Assembly (NCBI GenBank): GCA_003512955.1
Contig: DOTG01000028.1
Span: forward strand, 1-64,000
Length of the DNA stretch: 64,000 nt
DNA from: Marinilabiliales bacterium
GTDB lineage: Bacteria; Bacteroidota; Bacteroidia; Bacteroidales; SZUA-534
Direction of reading: 5' to 3'
Part shown: in pieces, positions 35,963 to 44,841 of the stretch
Numbering within the stretch: position 1 is the stretch's first letter
Layout of the letters: every line of letters starts with the position of its first letter
Made by a program: the position numbers and the translations under genes
Notes under the pieces: generated by a model
Told to the model about the DNA's origin: nothing
The model's input: the letters and a program-made list of their open reading frames with translations, nothing else
Databases searched by the model: none

Positions 35963-37102
35963 CTAATGGGAATTACTTTCGAAAATGGCAGCAGTCATGA
36001 ATCCGGCAGCTTTCAACCAATTGGGGGCTTGTTGTATAGATTCCGCTAATGTTGCCGGGTGTTGGCCAATAGGGACTACTGCTGTTATACCTTTCTCTTT
36101 TAAGTCTCCCAAATCAGAAGCTGCCCTACCTGTAAAAACAAAAAGCGGCTTGTGGTATTTTTTTGCCAACTTGGCCAATCCCATAGGGGCTTTCCCATAA
36201 AGAGTCTGCCTATCGAACGAACCTTCTGCGGTAATTACCACATCGGAATTTCTGATCTCATCGTCCAGATTGAAAAGCCCGGCCAAAAAATCAGTACCGG
36301 AAACCAATCCGGCACCGGCAAATATTTTCAGGGCTGCTCCTACTCCACCCGCTGCGCCACCACCAACAATTGAATTTATTTGTATTCCAAAGGTATGTTC
36401 CAAAAGCGTTGCATAATGGCCCATACCCTTTTCCAGTTCCAAAACCATTTCATAAGCTGCCCCTTTTTGCGGGCCAAATACAAAAGAAGCTCCGGTAGGG
36501 CCATAAAAAGGATTCACCACATCGGTAATAACCTGAATGGATGCCTGCTTGAGGCGTCTGTCCATCATGGAAACATCAATTTTGGCAATTTTATGTAGAT
36601 TTCCTCCACAAGGTTGAATTTTCTGACCTCCGGCATTTAAAAATTGAACCCCTAATGCCTGAGCCATTCCGGTTCCACCATCGTTGGTGGCACTACCGCC
36701 GATACCGATAATGATATGTGTGCATCCCAAATCCAACGTGTGGGCAATCAATTGCCCGGTTCCATAACTCGAAGTGTTCCACGGGTTCCTCTCTTCCGGG
36801 ATTAACCGCTCCAAACCACTGGCAGCAGCCATTTCAATAATAGCTGTTTTCGCATCAGCAAGTATTCCAAAAAAGGTCTGAATATCCCGCATCAAAGGAT
36901 CTTTGACTTGGACTTGATGCTTTGTTCCTCCCAATGAATAAAGAATGGCATCCACGGTTCCCTGTCCCCCATCGGCCATTGGGATTACTTTTGTAAAGGA
37001 GCTTGGGTTGTTGCTGAGTATCCCCTTTTGAATGGCCAAACCTACTTCAAGGGCAGGCAAACAATCTTTGAAAGAATTAGGAGCGATTAAATATCGGGTC
37101 AT
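35963..37102 (-). CDS. glycerate kinase
   Basis: This is a glycerate 2-kinase of the GarK/GlxK family (379 residues, usual length), forming 2-phosphoglycerate from D-glycerate and ATP. Seen: N-terminal APNSFKDCLPALEV, PMADGGQGTV, the Gly-rich IGIGGSATNDGGTGMAQALG loop, the GGGAAGGVGA motif, and ITAEGSFDRQTL. The ATG overlaps the TGA of the upstream glucosyl-3-phosphoglycerate synthase-like gene by one base (ATGA), so translation is probably coupled. This context suggests recycling of glycerate from a glucosylglycerate pool. It ends 118 bp from palindromic element A. Confidence 0.9.
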   Translation of the reverse strand: MTRYLIAPNSFKDCLPALEVGLAIQKGILSNNPSSFTKVIPMADGGQGTVDAILYSLGGTKHQVQVKDPLMRDIQTFFGILADAKTAIIEMAAASGLERLIPEERNPWNTSSYGTGQLIAHTLDLGCTHIIIGIGGSATNDGGTGMAQALGVQFLNAGGQKIQPCGGNLHKIAKIDVSMMDRRLKQASIQVITDVVNPFYGPTGASFVFGPQKGAAYEMVLELEKGMGHYATLLEHTFGIQINSIVGGGAAGGVGAALKIFAGAGLVSGTDFLAGLFNLDDEIRNSDVVITAEGSFDRQTLYGKAPMGLAKLAKKYHKPLFVFTGRAASDLGDLKEKGITAVVPIGQHPATLAESIQQAPNWLKAAGFMTAAIFESNSH

Positions 37103-38313
37103 CAGGCATTATCCTCTTCCACCAGTTGATAAAACTCATGCAAAGCCTCCGGAACCGCAGCCATCACCCAGTTCCAGGTCGGCATCATCTGGTTTTGGCT
37201 CGGGTTGTTTAAATAGCTCACACCTGCCTGATAAACATTCTTCGAAAGCTGATCCACCAGGCGTTCCTCGCGGTGCCGATCAAATGTCAGTCCATTCATC
37301 AGGGCATCGTTCTGGTATTGTTCCACCATTTCAAGAGCAATTCGGTGGTAGGTAGCTTTGATGGAACGGAACATCCCCTCGCTGAATGTACTTCCACTGG
37401 AGGCCATCTTGGCATAAATAGTCCGGGCAATATCGAAACTCATCCGCGATAAACCCTTATCAGGGTTTTCAAACGATTCAGATTGGTGCCGGTGATCGTA
37501 CTGATCGGCAATCTCTACCTGACAAATCTGGTTAGGCGATAGGTGTTTGTCCAATTCGGTAAGCAAACCAAGTTCCAGCCCAAAATCAGTAGGGATACGG
37601 ATATTTTTGGCCAAATCTATTTGAATGGCGATTTCACCAGCCAAAATGTACCTGAAGCTGTTTAGATACACCAAATAATCAATGGGACCAAAAAAAGTTT
37701 TTAAGGACCTCACAAGTGGCGAAACAAGCAACCGGACCATCCGGCCATTCATTTTATGCTCGTCGGAACGGAAGTAAAACCCTTTACAGAATTTGTAATT
37801 AAATACAGGTTTGCAGACCGGGTAAATCAATCGGGCCAGTATTTCGCGGTTGTAGGTAAGAATGTCGGCATAATGCAGCGCAATGGCTTCCGATTTCCCT
37901 GAAGCAATCATGTACCCCAAACCGTACCACATGTTTTTCCCCTTTCCGGGATTCCCCAAATGGATGTTTTCCTCGGTCAGGCGGAACTCAAAATGTTTCA
38001 TCCGTGGCCCGTCGTTCCATATAATCCGGTGATGCTGCGGGAGCCCGGCAAAAAAATCTTTGGCAAATTGGAAGTCCTTCTCACTGGCACCATCCAAACC
38101 AATGACAATCTCACCCAAATAAGGAATTTCTTTAAGGATGCTGACCATTTGTTTGAGCGCGGGCCGTTCCAGTTCGGTATATAAACTTGGGATAAACAAC
38201 CCAATAGGTTTTTTCGTGCTGCATTCCAGAATTTCCTTTTCCAAATCTTCCAAAGAGCGGTTGCGGAAATTGTGCAGCGTGGTTACCTCCGAATTTTGAA
38301 AAAAATCTCCCAT
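37102..38313 (-). CDS. glycosyltransferase, probable glucosyl-3-phosphoglycerate synthase (GT81-like)
   Basis: The 403 residues have a GT-A-like N-terminal half (IGLFIPSLY, EIVIGLDGAS, GNPGKGKNMWYGL, ALHYADILTY). The C-terminal half has the landmarks of GpgS: LAGEIAIQIDL, IPTDFGLELGLL, and ICQVEIADQYDHRHQ. GpgS transfers glucose from an NDP-sugar to 3-phosphoglycerate, giving the precursor of the compatible solute glucosylglycerate. The assignment rests on remembered family motifs and is moderately sure; a mannosyl-transferring relative is possible. No matching phosphatase gene is in the window. The gene is coupled to glycerate kinase by a 1-bp overlap. Confidence 0.62.
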   Translation of the reverse strand: MGDFFQNSEVTTLHNFRNRSLEDLEKEILECSTKKPIGLFIPSLYTELERPALKQMVSILKEIPYLGEIVIGLDGASEKDFQFAKDFFAGLPQHHRIIWNDGPRMKHFEFRLTEENIHLGNPGKGKNMWYGLGYMIASGKSEAIALHYADILTYNREILARLIYPVCKPVFNYKFCKGFYFRSDEHKMNGRMVRLLVSPLVRSLKTFFGPIDYLVYLNSFRYILAGEIAIQIDLAKNIRIPTDFGLELGLLTELDKHLSPNQICQVEIADQYDHRHQSESFENPDKGLSRMSFDIARTIYAKMASSGSTFSEGMFRSIKATYHRIALEMVEQYQNDALMNGLTFDRHREERLVDQLSKNVYQAGVSYLNNPSQNQMMPTWNWVMAAVPEALHEFYQLVEEDNA

Positions 38314-38435
38314 AACTCCCTATTTTAGGTTCATTGATAAATTGCTCTTAAAGTTAATGAAATTCAGATTATATTTATCACAAATATTAATTCCGTTTAA
38401 TGATCTCATTAATAACTTATTAAAAATTAAAAAAA

Positions 38436-39209
38436 ATGTTTAAATACGCTGGAATCCTATTGCTACCTGTTTGGTTTACAGCCTGTCAGCATCCGGTAAA
38501 GAACAACGTTGCCAATGTATCCAAGGATGCGTTGAAGTTTTCTGATTCAAATACTTATATAGCCTCTTTGGCAGGAACAGTTCCTGTGATTGATGGAATT
38601 AGTGATGATTCCTGTTGGGCAAAAGCTACATGGGATACCCTTGATCAACGATGGTTAGGCGCCGCTTATGGCCCTGACGATTTTTCCGGCAGGTACAAAG
38701 CGGTTTGGGGCGGAAACCGGCTCTATTTTTATTTGGAAATTGCAGACGATTCCATTTTAAATATCCACGAGCCCTTAGTCCAATACTGGGACGATGATTG
38801 TGTGGAAATTTTTATCGATGAAAATGCTTCGGGAGGCATTCATCAATACAGCCACCAGGCTTTTGCTTACCACATTGCCCCAAATATGGATGCCGTTGAT
38901 ATTGGCCCCGACCAGAAACCGCATACCTACAACTCACATGTAAAAGGAAAAGTTCTTAAAGTGGAAAACCGTTATTGCTGGGAACTTGCCGTAACCATCT
39001 ATCCCGATACCTACAGTGATGATAAAACAGACAATTTGCCGGTGGAACTTTTCAGTGGAAAAGTGTTGGGATTCAGTATGGCCTATTGCGATAACGATAC
39101 TTCCGAAACCCGGGAGAACTTTATCGGTTCGGTAAATACGCCCGGCCATTTTAAAAACGATGGGTGGATTGATGCCGACTGTTTTGGAAAGATGGTGCTG
39201 AAAGAATAA
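38436..39209 (+). CDS. CBM9-like lipoprotein
   Basis: The N-terminus ILLLPVWFTAC is a lipobox, so Cys17 is the probable lipidation site. Residues about 48-255 resemble the family 9 carbohydrate-binding fold found in sugar-binding domains of xylanases: VIDGISDDSCWAKA, LYFYLEIADDSI, WDDDCVEIFIDE, and a late NDGWIDADCFGKM. No catalytic domain is present, so it probably binds a glycan at the cell surface. It stands alone between the glycosyltransferase unit and the convergent yqaA gene, whose stop codon lies immediately after its own with no gap. Confidence 0.75.
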   Translation: MFKYAGILLLPVWFTACQHPVKNNVANVSKDALKFSDSNTYIASLAGTVPVIDGISDDSCWAKATWDTLDQRWLGAAYGPDDFSGRYKAVWGGNRLYFYLEIADDSILNIHEPLVQYWDDDCVEIFIDENASGGIHQYSHQAFAYHIAPNMDAVDIGPDQKPHTYNSHVKGKVLKVENRYCWELAVTIYPDTYSDDKTDNLPVELFSGKVLGFSMAYCDNDTSETRENFIGSVNTPGHFKNDGWIDADCFGKMVLKE

Positions 39210-39647
39210 TTACAGATTAATGATCCAAATTGTCAAAAATGCCCAAACCAAATAACGGAGCGCTTTCCCAAGCAACATACCTAACGCGGTCTGTAAAGGA
39301 CTTATTTTTAGCAAACCCATGGCTACGGCCAAAACATCGCCAATAAATGGGAGCCAGCAGAAAAAAGCTATCCAGGTTTCTTTGCCTTTGATGTATTGTT
39401 TGAAGCGGTCGGTTTTTTCTTTTTGAATGTGCAAATAGGTTTGAATCCATTCCTCTTTGCCCAAATAGCCTAAATAATACGAGGTTAATCCTCCCAACCA
39501 ATTGCCAAGCGTAGCCAAAACCAGACTTGATGGAACCGGGTACCCTGCCATCAGCATCCCCGAAAGGATGGCCTCGGAACTGAACGGGACCACCGTGGCA
39601 GCCAAAAAACTGGACAGAAACAATCCTAAATACCCCAACTCAAACAT
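39210..39647 (-). CDS. YqaA-family small membrane protein (VTT/DedA-like)
   Basis: The 145 residues contain four to five hydrophobic segments with family landmarks: the opening FLSSFLAATVVPFSSEAIL, the GNWLGGLTSYYLGYLG segment, and WLPFIGDVLAVAMGLL. YqaA belongs to the SNARE-associated/VTT (DedA) group, some members of which scramble or flip undecaprenyl phosphate or phospholipids; the role of YqaA itself is unknown. Its stop codon directly abuts that of the convergent CBM9-like gene. A terminator of the upstream operon separates it from the 39701 gene. Confidence 0.85.
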   Translation of the reverse strand: MFELGYLGLFLSSFLAATVVPFSSEAILSGMLMAGYPVPSSLVLATLGNWLGGLTSYYLGYLGKEEWIQTYLHIQKEKTDRFKQYIKGKETWIAFFCWLPFIGDVLAVAMGLLKISPLQTALGMLLGKALRYLVWAFLTIWIINL

Positions 39648-39652
39648 GGCAC

Positions 39653-39679
39653 AAAAAAAAGCGCCGCAAAGGACGCTTT
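39653..39679 (-). terminator. terminator of the TlpA/DUF6029/Omp28/T9SS operon
   Basis: AAAGCG (39658-39663) and CGCTTT (39674-39679) form the stem. On the minus strand it is followed by TTTTTTTT. It lies about 20 nt past the stop codon of the 39701 gene. Confidence 0.75.
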
Positions 39680-39700
39680 AATTTATGATTTTTCAAAAAA

Positions 39701-40789
39701 TTATCGTTTAATCATCCGCTCTACCTGGATGTGGTTTTTGGCATCCACAACGCGTACAAAATAAATACCCGATTTTAAATCGCCTGTAGATAAAACCAAC
39801 CTGTTTTTTAAGGTTTTTGTGGAATAAACTGTTTGCCCCAAGATATTGCTTATCTCAACGGTACTGTTTCCATCAAGGTTTTCCAATGTTAGATTATTTT
39901 GGAAAGGATTTGGGAAGATAGTTACTGTTGAAGCAGCCGTTTGTTTGGCATCAACAGTTACACCCCAAACATCGGTAAACGGGATTTCTTCTTCCTGTTG
40001 CACGGTAACATTTCTTGTTCCTGGTTCGCCAATAGTATCGTAAACTCCTGTTGTAGAATTGTTTGTTCCATAAAAATATTTATAGGTATATGATAAATCG
40101 TTGTCAACGTAATAATGTCCACTTGTACCAAGGGTATAAACTTTTCCAGAGGTAGGTTTTTTCATCTTTTTGATAGTCAATCCTTCGCCATTGGTAAAAG
40201 CCTGAACATATACATTTTGGGTTTCAGAATTAAAACTTGAAACGGCAGTCATATCCACTGAGAAACGCAAATCAATACGTTTGTAAGGTGCAATAACATA
40301 TTTAATAGTAACAGAATCTGTAGGAATTATATTAATAGCAGAATCGTTTCCATTAATATCATCAGTCAAATCACATTTGCAAATATAATATTTCAAAATG
40401 GAGGTACCTGCTATTTCAGCAGGTGCAAAGTGAATCATTTCAAATGGATCAATGGTATTTACATTGGTTCCGGCAGCTTGCGGTGTAGCATTTGTAACAA
40501 TTTCGGTTTTATCCTGATCGCCAAATTGACAAGATGCACCATAACATAATTGATCAGTTGAACCAGAAGTATACTTTACAATGGTTCGTTTTAACAAGAC
40601 ATTGAAATCGGAATTTGAAATATTTGAGATTAATGCTTCAAAAACCACCTGTTCGTGTTGGGGTAAACGGTTTAGCTCCACTTCACCGGGCAAAAGGTTT
40701 CCCTCTAAATCTTTCCATACTACTTGACCTTGAGCAAAAACAGCCAGGTTAGCAATGGTCATAAAGGCTATCAGTAAAAACTTATTCAT
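39701..40789 (-). CDS. T9SS-sorted secreted protein, last gene of redox/outer-membrane operon
   Basis: A signal peptide (1-20) and a C-terminal type IX sorting domain (about 290-362, FPNPFQNNLTLENL, ISNILGQTVY, SGIYFVRVVDAK, ending MIKR) bracket about 270 residues of beta-rich sequence with no named domain. Four Cys occur around residues 78-86 and 130-137 (CYGASC and YYICKCD), so disulfides are likely, fitting the thioredoxin-like neighbours. It starts 1 bp after the Omp28-like gene ends and is therefore cotranscribed with tlpA-like, DUF6029 and Omp28-like genes. Confidence 0.8.
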   Translation of the reverse strand: MNKFLLIAFMTIANLAVFAQGQVVWKDLEGNLLPGEVELNRLPQHEQVVFEALISNISNSDFNVLLKRTIVKYTSGSTDQLCYGASCQFGDQDKTEIVTNATPQAAGTNVNTIDPFEMIHFAPAEIAGTSILKYYICKCDLTDDINGNDSAINIIPTDSVTIKYVIAPYKRIDLRFSVDMTAVSSFNSETQNVYVQAFTNGEGLTIKKMKKPTSGKVYTLGTSGHYYVDNDLSYTYKYFYGTNNSTTGVYDTIGEPGTRNVTVQQEEEIPFTDVWGVTVDAKQTAASTVTIFPNPFQNNLTLENLDGNSTVEISNILGQTVYSTKTLKNRLVLSTGDLKSGIYFVRVVDAKNHIQVERMIKR

Positions 40790-40790
40790 T

Positions 40791-41618
40791 TTATTCTGTT
40801 TTAGGGTTTATAAAATTCATTCTCAACAACTCGTAAGTTTCTGTATTGTAAACAAATGGAATTACTTTCAAACTGTCAATGTTCCATGCAGTAATATCCA
40901 CCAACAAGGTGTAGCTTTTCTCAAAAACAGTGCCACTTGTTGGATTGGTGGCCAGGGTTTCACCCATAATCCCATTTTTCATGGAGGCTCGCAACACATG
41001 CTGATGTTCGTATTCCTCAATGATACCTTCTCCAGCTTTATTTTGCGGGGCAATTATTCCATTTTCGACCACATAAGCACAAAAATTATAAGTCCCGCTT
41101 AGATCATCTGCAAATTTCACTTTAAAAGATACTGTCAGTTCATCTGAAGTATGTGAACTATCCGTGGTAATAAAAACCTCGGGTGACTGGCTGGATAATG
41201 CAATCTGTTCTGCAACAACAGTGCCCCATTCGGTGGGGCCCGTTAAATCATCCTCGTTGATGCTATTTATAGCTCCGGTTGGGAATTCGCTGGGTCTATT
41301 AAATTTTTCGAGCAGTTGATCGCTTTCCATACAACGAAAATCAGGGCCTTCGTTGCCCGGTTCTGCAAAACTACCTGCATGAATGGCAATGGCCTGCACC
41401 CTTTCAGAATAGGCTTCTTCCAATTGTTGAACGGCCTCATGCCCTAAATAACAGAACGGGCAATTCCATCCTGTAAATTCGAATAAAACAACAGCAGGAA
41501 TGGTATCTCCAGCAGGTTCAACCACGGGTGTTTCCTTATAAGGCCCCTCAATGGTATCGCAAGCGGTAAATGCCAGTACAAATAAGGTAATTCCTGCAAA
41601 TAAAATATTTTTAACCAT
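40791..41618 (-). CDS. Omp28-like lipoprotein with thioredoxin-like CxxC
   Basis: The lipobox LAFTAC ends at about residue 20, so this 275-residue protein is a lipoprotein. Residues about 40-150 are Omp28-like and thioredoxin-fold in pattern, with the redox motif WNCPFC following a FTGW strand; the C-terminal half is beta-rich. Omp28 relatives are abundant surface or outer-membrane proteins of Bacteroidota. CPFC suggests thiol-disulfide exchange. It follows the DUF6029 barrel gene by 14 bp and precedes the T9SS cargo gene by 1 bp. Confidence 0.8.
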   Translation of the reverse strand: MVKNILFAGITLFVLAFTACDTIEGPYKETPVVEPAGDTIPAVVLFEFTGWNCPFCYLGHEAVQQLEEAYSERVQAIAIHAGSFAEPGNEGPDFRCMESDQLLEKFNRPSEFPTGAINSINEDDLTGPTEWGTVVAEQIALSSQSPEVFITTDSSHTSDELTVSFKVKFADDLSGTYNFCAYVVENGIIAPQNKAGEGIIEEYEHQHVLRASMKNGIMGETLATNPTSGTVFEKSYTLLVDITAWNIDSLKVIPFVYNTETYELLRMNFINPKTE

Positions 41619-41632
41619 TCTGTTTTCCTCCT

Positions 41633-43393
41633 TTAAAAGGTACTACTGATTGATACATTAAAACCATAAGCTGCCGGAACATTCCGGCAAACGCCGCCCA
41701 CGCACAAAATACCTTCGCGCTGTTTCCCATAACTCATTTGAATGCGGCTGGCCCCTTTGGAATAACCCATGGCAACGGTATAATAATGGTTCCGGTGGAA
41801 ATCGTCGCCATTGTGTACGTATTTGAACGTGTTCTTTGCTATTTCATCATCAATGCTAACAAAGTTAAACTGATCGGAAAGAGCAAAAAACCAGTGCGGC
41901 GATACACTATATTCCAGAACCAGCATGGCCCAGTTGCCATAATCCTGCTTAATTTTTACTGAGTGCAAACTGTCAATTGCAAAATCAGCTTTATCGGTAA
42001 ACAATACTTGCGATTCAATGCGCAAGGTATGTTTGGGTTTAATCCGCCATGATATATCGGCAATTACTGTATTGGTATTTACCATGCCACCATGTCCTTG
42101 TAAGGCTGCCTGATTAAAATCGAGGTGCTGATAGGTTAAAATCACCTTCCAATTATCGGATAGTTTTTTGGTGATTTCAATATTGATGTCCTGGTTCAAC
42201 AAGCTATCGGACATGCTTAGGAAATTTGTTTTGTAGCCATCGGTTCCATCTTGTCCAATAACAGTAAGTGAATCCAGCGCTTTTCGTTGAATATCGTGTA
42301 CCCGTGCATAATTAAAAGTTACCTGTGTCCCATATTTACCACCCAGCAAAGTCTCTTTTTTGAATTTATAGAATATTTCGGTCTGGAATCCCGCTTCGCC
42401 ATCAATTTGGGTGGCATAAGGGTACATGGCAGCAAATGCGTAGGCATGGTTCCTGGTTATAGCTGGCAGGTAATTAATATTTAAGTTGTTCAACTGGGCA
42501 CCTCTTTCGGAACGGAAACCCATATTATCGACCCATTTATACTGAACCATAATCCCCAAACCGCTTTGCGAATAATTAGTGTTCATCAATAGTGCACTTC
42601 CTGGTTTATAAATTTTATTGTTATCGGCACTTGGGTCCTGGCCTTTGTAGGCAAACTCGGTATTCAGGATAAAACCGTCACGCGAAAAGTTCAACCGGCC
42701 TGCTCCTGCCCCAACATTCTCGGGTAAAATATATAGCGGATCTTCATCAGCCTGGAATTTGCTTACAAAACTTCCTCCTAAAATAAACCGGTTCTCCGAA
42801 GAGTCAAGTCCCGGGATAAGTTCGTTTAACGAAAACTCGCCATCCACCCCTCGGACAATACCCTCCCCTTTTTCCCAATACAGCCTCTGTTGACCGATGA
42901 TTCCGGTAATAACAACGCCGTTTATGGGTTTAATTTTTACACGGGCACCATCCAATGAATTATCGTAACCTAAATCTTTATCTTCATAAGTGCGGAGTAT
43001 TAAGCCGTTGCCAAATTGTTCGTAAAAATTACCGGCTGTAACCTCGAACAATTCACCCGAATAACTGGCAAAACGGTTGGCCAAACCGAAACCATCGTAA
43101 CCCTGATCGTACCCCAACATGGTTTTTAAATAACCCTCGAACCTGATTCCTGCGGTAAAGTTACCATTACTGTATTTCAGGTTCATGTATGAATTGGAAC
43201 GCATTTTTTCCGCTACCTTTTCGGCACCAATCATAGAGTCTTCCTGGTACGTCTGGGCTTCCAGCTTAAAATTACCGGTAATGCTTCCACCTGCAATGTC
43301 AAACTGAGCCTGAACGGCCTGTTGAAGCATCATGAAACCCAGAAACAGTAAAAAAGGTTTCACCATGTTTTGAAAACTATTTAATACTTTCAC
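41633..43393 (-). CDS. DUF6029 outer-membrane beta-barrel protein
   Basis: A signal peptide (about 1-29) is followed by an all-beta protein of about 555 residues with repeated amphipathic strands and a C-terminus AYGFNVSISSTF ending in Phe, typical of barrels. Its pattern matches the DUF6029 proteins of Bacteroidota (opening FDIAGGSITGNFKLEAQTYQ, then RFEGYLKTMLGYD and ASYSGELFEVTAGNFYEQFGNG). It probably is a porin-like barrel. The gene overlaps the 3' end of the TlpA-like gene by 17 bp and is followed 14 bp later by the Omp28-like gene, so it is translationally coupled in the operon. Confidence 0.75.
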   Translation of the reverse strand: MKVLNSFQNMVKPFLLFLGFMMLQQAVQAQFDIAGGSITGNFKLEAQTYQEDSMIGAEKVAEKMRSNSYMNLKYSNGNFTAGIRFEGYLKTMLGYDQGYDGFGLANRFASYSGELFEVTAGNFYEQFGNGLILRTYEDKDLGYDNSLDGARVKIKPINGVVITGIIGQQRLYWEKGEGIVRGVDGEFSLNELIPGLDSSENRFILGGSFVSKFQADEDPLYILPENVGAGAGRLNFSRDGFILNTEFAYKGQDPSADNNKIYKPGSALLMNTNYSQSGLGIMVQYKWVDNMGFRSERGAQLNNLNINYLPAITRNHAYAFAAMYPYATQIDGEAGFQTEIFYKFKKETLLGGKYGTQVTFNYARVHDIQRKALDSLTVIGQDGTDGYKTNFLSMSDSLLNQDINIEITKKLSDNWKVILTYQHLDFNQAALQGHGGMVNTNTVIADISWRIKPKHTLRIESQVLFTDKADFAIDSLHSVKIKQDYGNWAMLVLEYSVSPHWFFALSDQFNFVSIDDEIAKNTFKYVHNGDDFHRNHYYTVAMGYSKGASRIQMSYGKQREGILCVGGVCRNVPAAYGFNVSISSTF

Positions 43394-43895
43394 CTTTGGC
43401 CAATTTTTTAATCATTTCGTACAATTCGTTCTCATCGCCATCAGCATAAGAGGTGTGCTGCCAGACAATTTTACCGCTGCCATCAATTAAAAATGTATGA
43501 GGGACGTTTGGTACATTCATAGCGCGTTTAAAATCACTGTTGGGGTCGATATAAACCTCATATTCCCAAGCTTTTCCATTCACAAATGGGGCAACGCGGG
43601 CCATACTCCGGGTATCATCAATAGAAATGGCTATTACCTTAACTCCGGTTTCTTTCGCCCAGGTATCATAAATCTCGGCCATGTTTGAAAGTTCTAAAAC
43701 ACAAGGCTTGCACCAGGTTGCCCAAAAATTGATAACCATGGGTTTGCCGTTATTACTGAATGTAGAACTATTGATGGTTTTCCCATCCATAGTTTTTAAA
43801 TCAACGGAGGGGATGGTTTGGGTTCCGCCCTGTGAAAATCCAAGGACACACATGGAGAGAAATGTTACGGAAACAATCATTTTTTTCATCATCAC
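43377..43895 (-). CDS. TlpA/ResA-family thiol-disulfide oxidoreductase
   Basis: This exported thioredoxin-fold protein (172 residues, signal peptide about 1-22) has the active site WATWCKPC near residue 57 and the cis-Pro in NVPHTFLID. Its insert between strands is short, as in ResA/TlpA enzymes, which reduce disulfides in periplasmic or outer-membrane proteins. As the first gene of a four-gene unit with two Cys-rich exported proteins, it may serve their maturation. A TAATTTTG box lies 24-31 bp upstream. Confidence 0.88.
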   Translation of the reverse strand: MMMKKMIVSVTFLSMCVLGFSQGGTQTIPSVDLKTMDGKTINSSTFSNNGKPMVINFWATWCKPCVLELSNMAEIYDTWAKETGVKVIAISIDDTRSMARVAPFVNGKAWEYEVYIDPNSDFKRAMNVPNVPHTFLIDGSGKIVWQHTSYADGDENELYEMIKKLAKGESIK

Positions 43896-43918
43896 TATTT
43901 TTTTGTTTTGATTTTGGC

Positions 43919-43926
43919 CAAAATTA
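43919..43926 (-). promoter_or_regulatory. -7 box (TAATTTTG) for the TlpA operon
   Basis: Exact TAnnTTTG match on the minus strand; leader of about 17 nt. Confidence 0.45.
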
Positions 43927-44165
43927 AAGATTTAAGACCAATAAAACTGTGCTCAACAGCAAGTATTACAAGGAAAACACCATAACAAAAACAGTACAAT
44001 TGCCAGATTCTACTATGACATTTTATATACAAAGGATATAGCAGATTTTAGTATTACATTGGCAGTAGATTGTTATCCAATACTATAAGAAATTTTTTCA
44101 AATATTTACCGGAAGTTGTTTTATTGGCAACCCATTTTTATTTTCTTTTGCAAGAAAAACAGACG

Positions 44166-44726
44166 ATGGCATTCTTTTCCCTTTTGATGATAGCACTGGG
44201 CTTAGCAATGGACAGTGTGACAGTTTCTGTATCGTGTGGGCTGATACTTTACAAATTTAATTTTCGCAACAGCCTCCGGATAGCTGCTTTTATGGGATTC
44301 TTTCAGGGGTTGATGCCTTTCATAGGCTGGTTGATGGGCATTTCGTTCCGGGGATACATTGAGTCGGTGGATCATTGGGTGGCTTTTGTCATCCTCCTAT
44401 TTTTAGGCAGCCGCATGATTTATGAACAAATCACCACCCGGGATGATTTCAGGTGTTTCGATCCTACCAGCAATAAAGTGCTTTTCGGACTAGCCATTGC
44501 CACCAGTATCGATGCTTTAGCCATTGGCATCACCTTTAGCCTGATTGATATTTCCATTGGGTATGCAGGGCTCATTATCGGGTCGGTATCATTTATCCTC
44601 TCTTTTTTGGCTGTTTACTTAGGAAGTAAATTCAAACAAAAAATGAAAATCCCCTTTGAATTGATTGGAGGCATCATTTTAATATTCATTGGTTTAAAGA
44701 TACTTATTGAACATTTGATGGTTTGA
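44166..44726 (+). CDS. mntP: manganese efflux pump, MntP family
   Basis: MntP exports excess Mn(II) through the inner membrane. I start the gene at 44166 (MAFFSLLMIALGLAMDS), giving 186 residues, the usual length. The frame is open for 32 more codons upstream, but those encode no family sequence. Six membrane segments and the two intramembrane Asp motifs GLAMDSVTVS and ATSIDALAIG are visible. I see no yybP-ykoY-like manganese riboswitch upstream and no clear promoter box. Confidence 0.9.
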   Translation: MAFFSLLMIALGLAMDSVTVSVSCGLILYKFNFRNSLRIAAFMGFFQGLMPFIGWLMGISFRGYIESVDHWVAFVILLFLGSRMIYEQITTRDDFRCFDPTSNKVLFGLAIATSIDALAIGITFSLIDISIGYAGLIIGSVSFILSFLAVYLGSKFKQKMKIPFELIGGIILIFIGLKILIEHLMV

Positions 44727-44736
44727 TAGATGTAGT

Positions 44737-44775
44737 CATCAAGATATGAGACACAAGATAAATGAGCTAATGATC
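44737..44775 (+). repeat. AT-rich dispersed intergenic repeat, short copy 3
   Basis: Shares atcaagatatgaga and gacacaagataa with copy 1 at 6594, but lacks the central gattgaga block and the right part. Confidence 0.45.
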
Positions 44776-44841
44776 TTATAAGCTTAACTAAACTATATTG
44801 AAATACAAATAGCAATTAACTGCATTAAAGAAATATTCGAT

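Noticed and set aside
43927..44165. Manganese riboswitch upstream of mntP
   Set aside because: I looked for a yybP-ykoY-like paired structure and found no convincing stems.
44070..44165. 32-codon N-terminal extension of mntP
   Set aside because: Family members begin at MAFFSLL-like sequence; the extension has no conserved residues.
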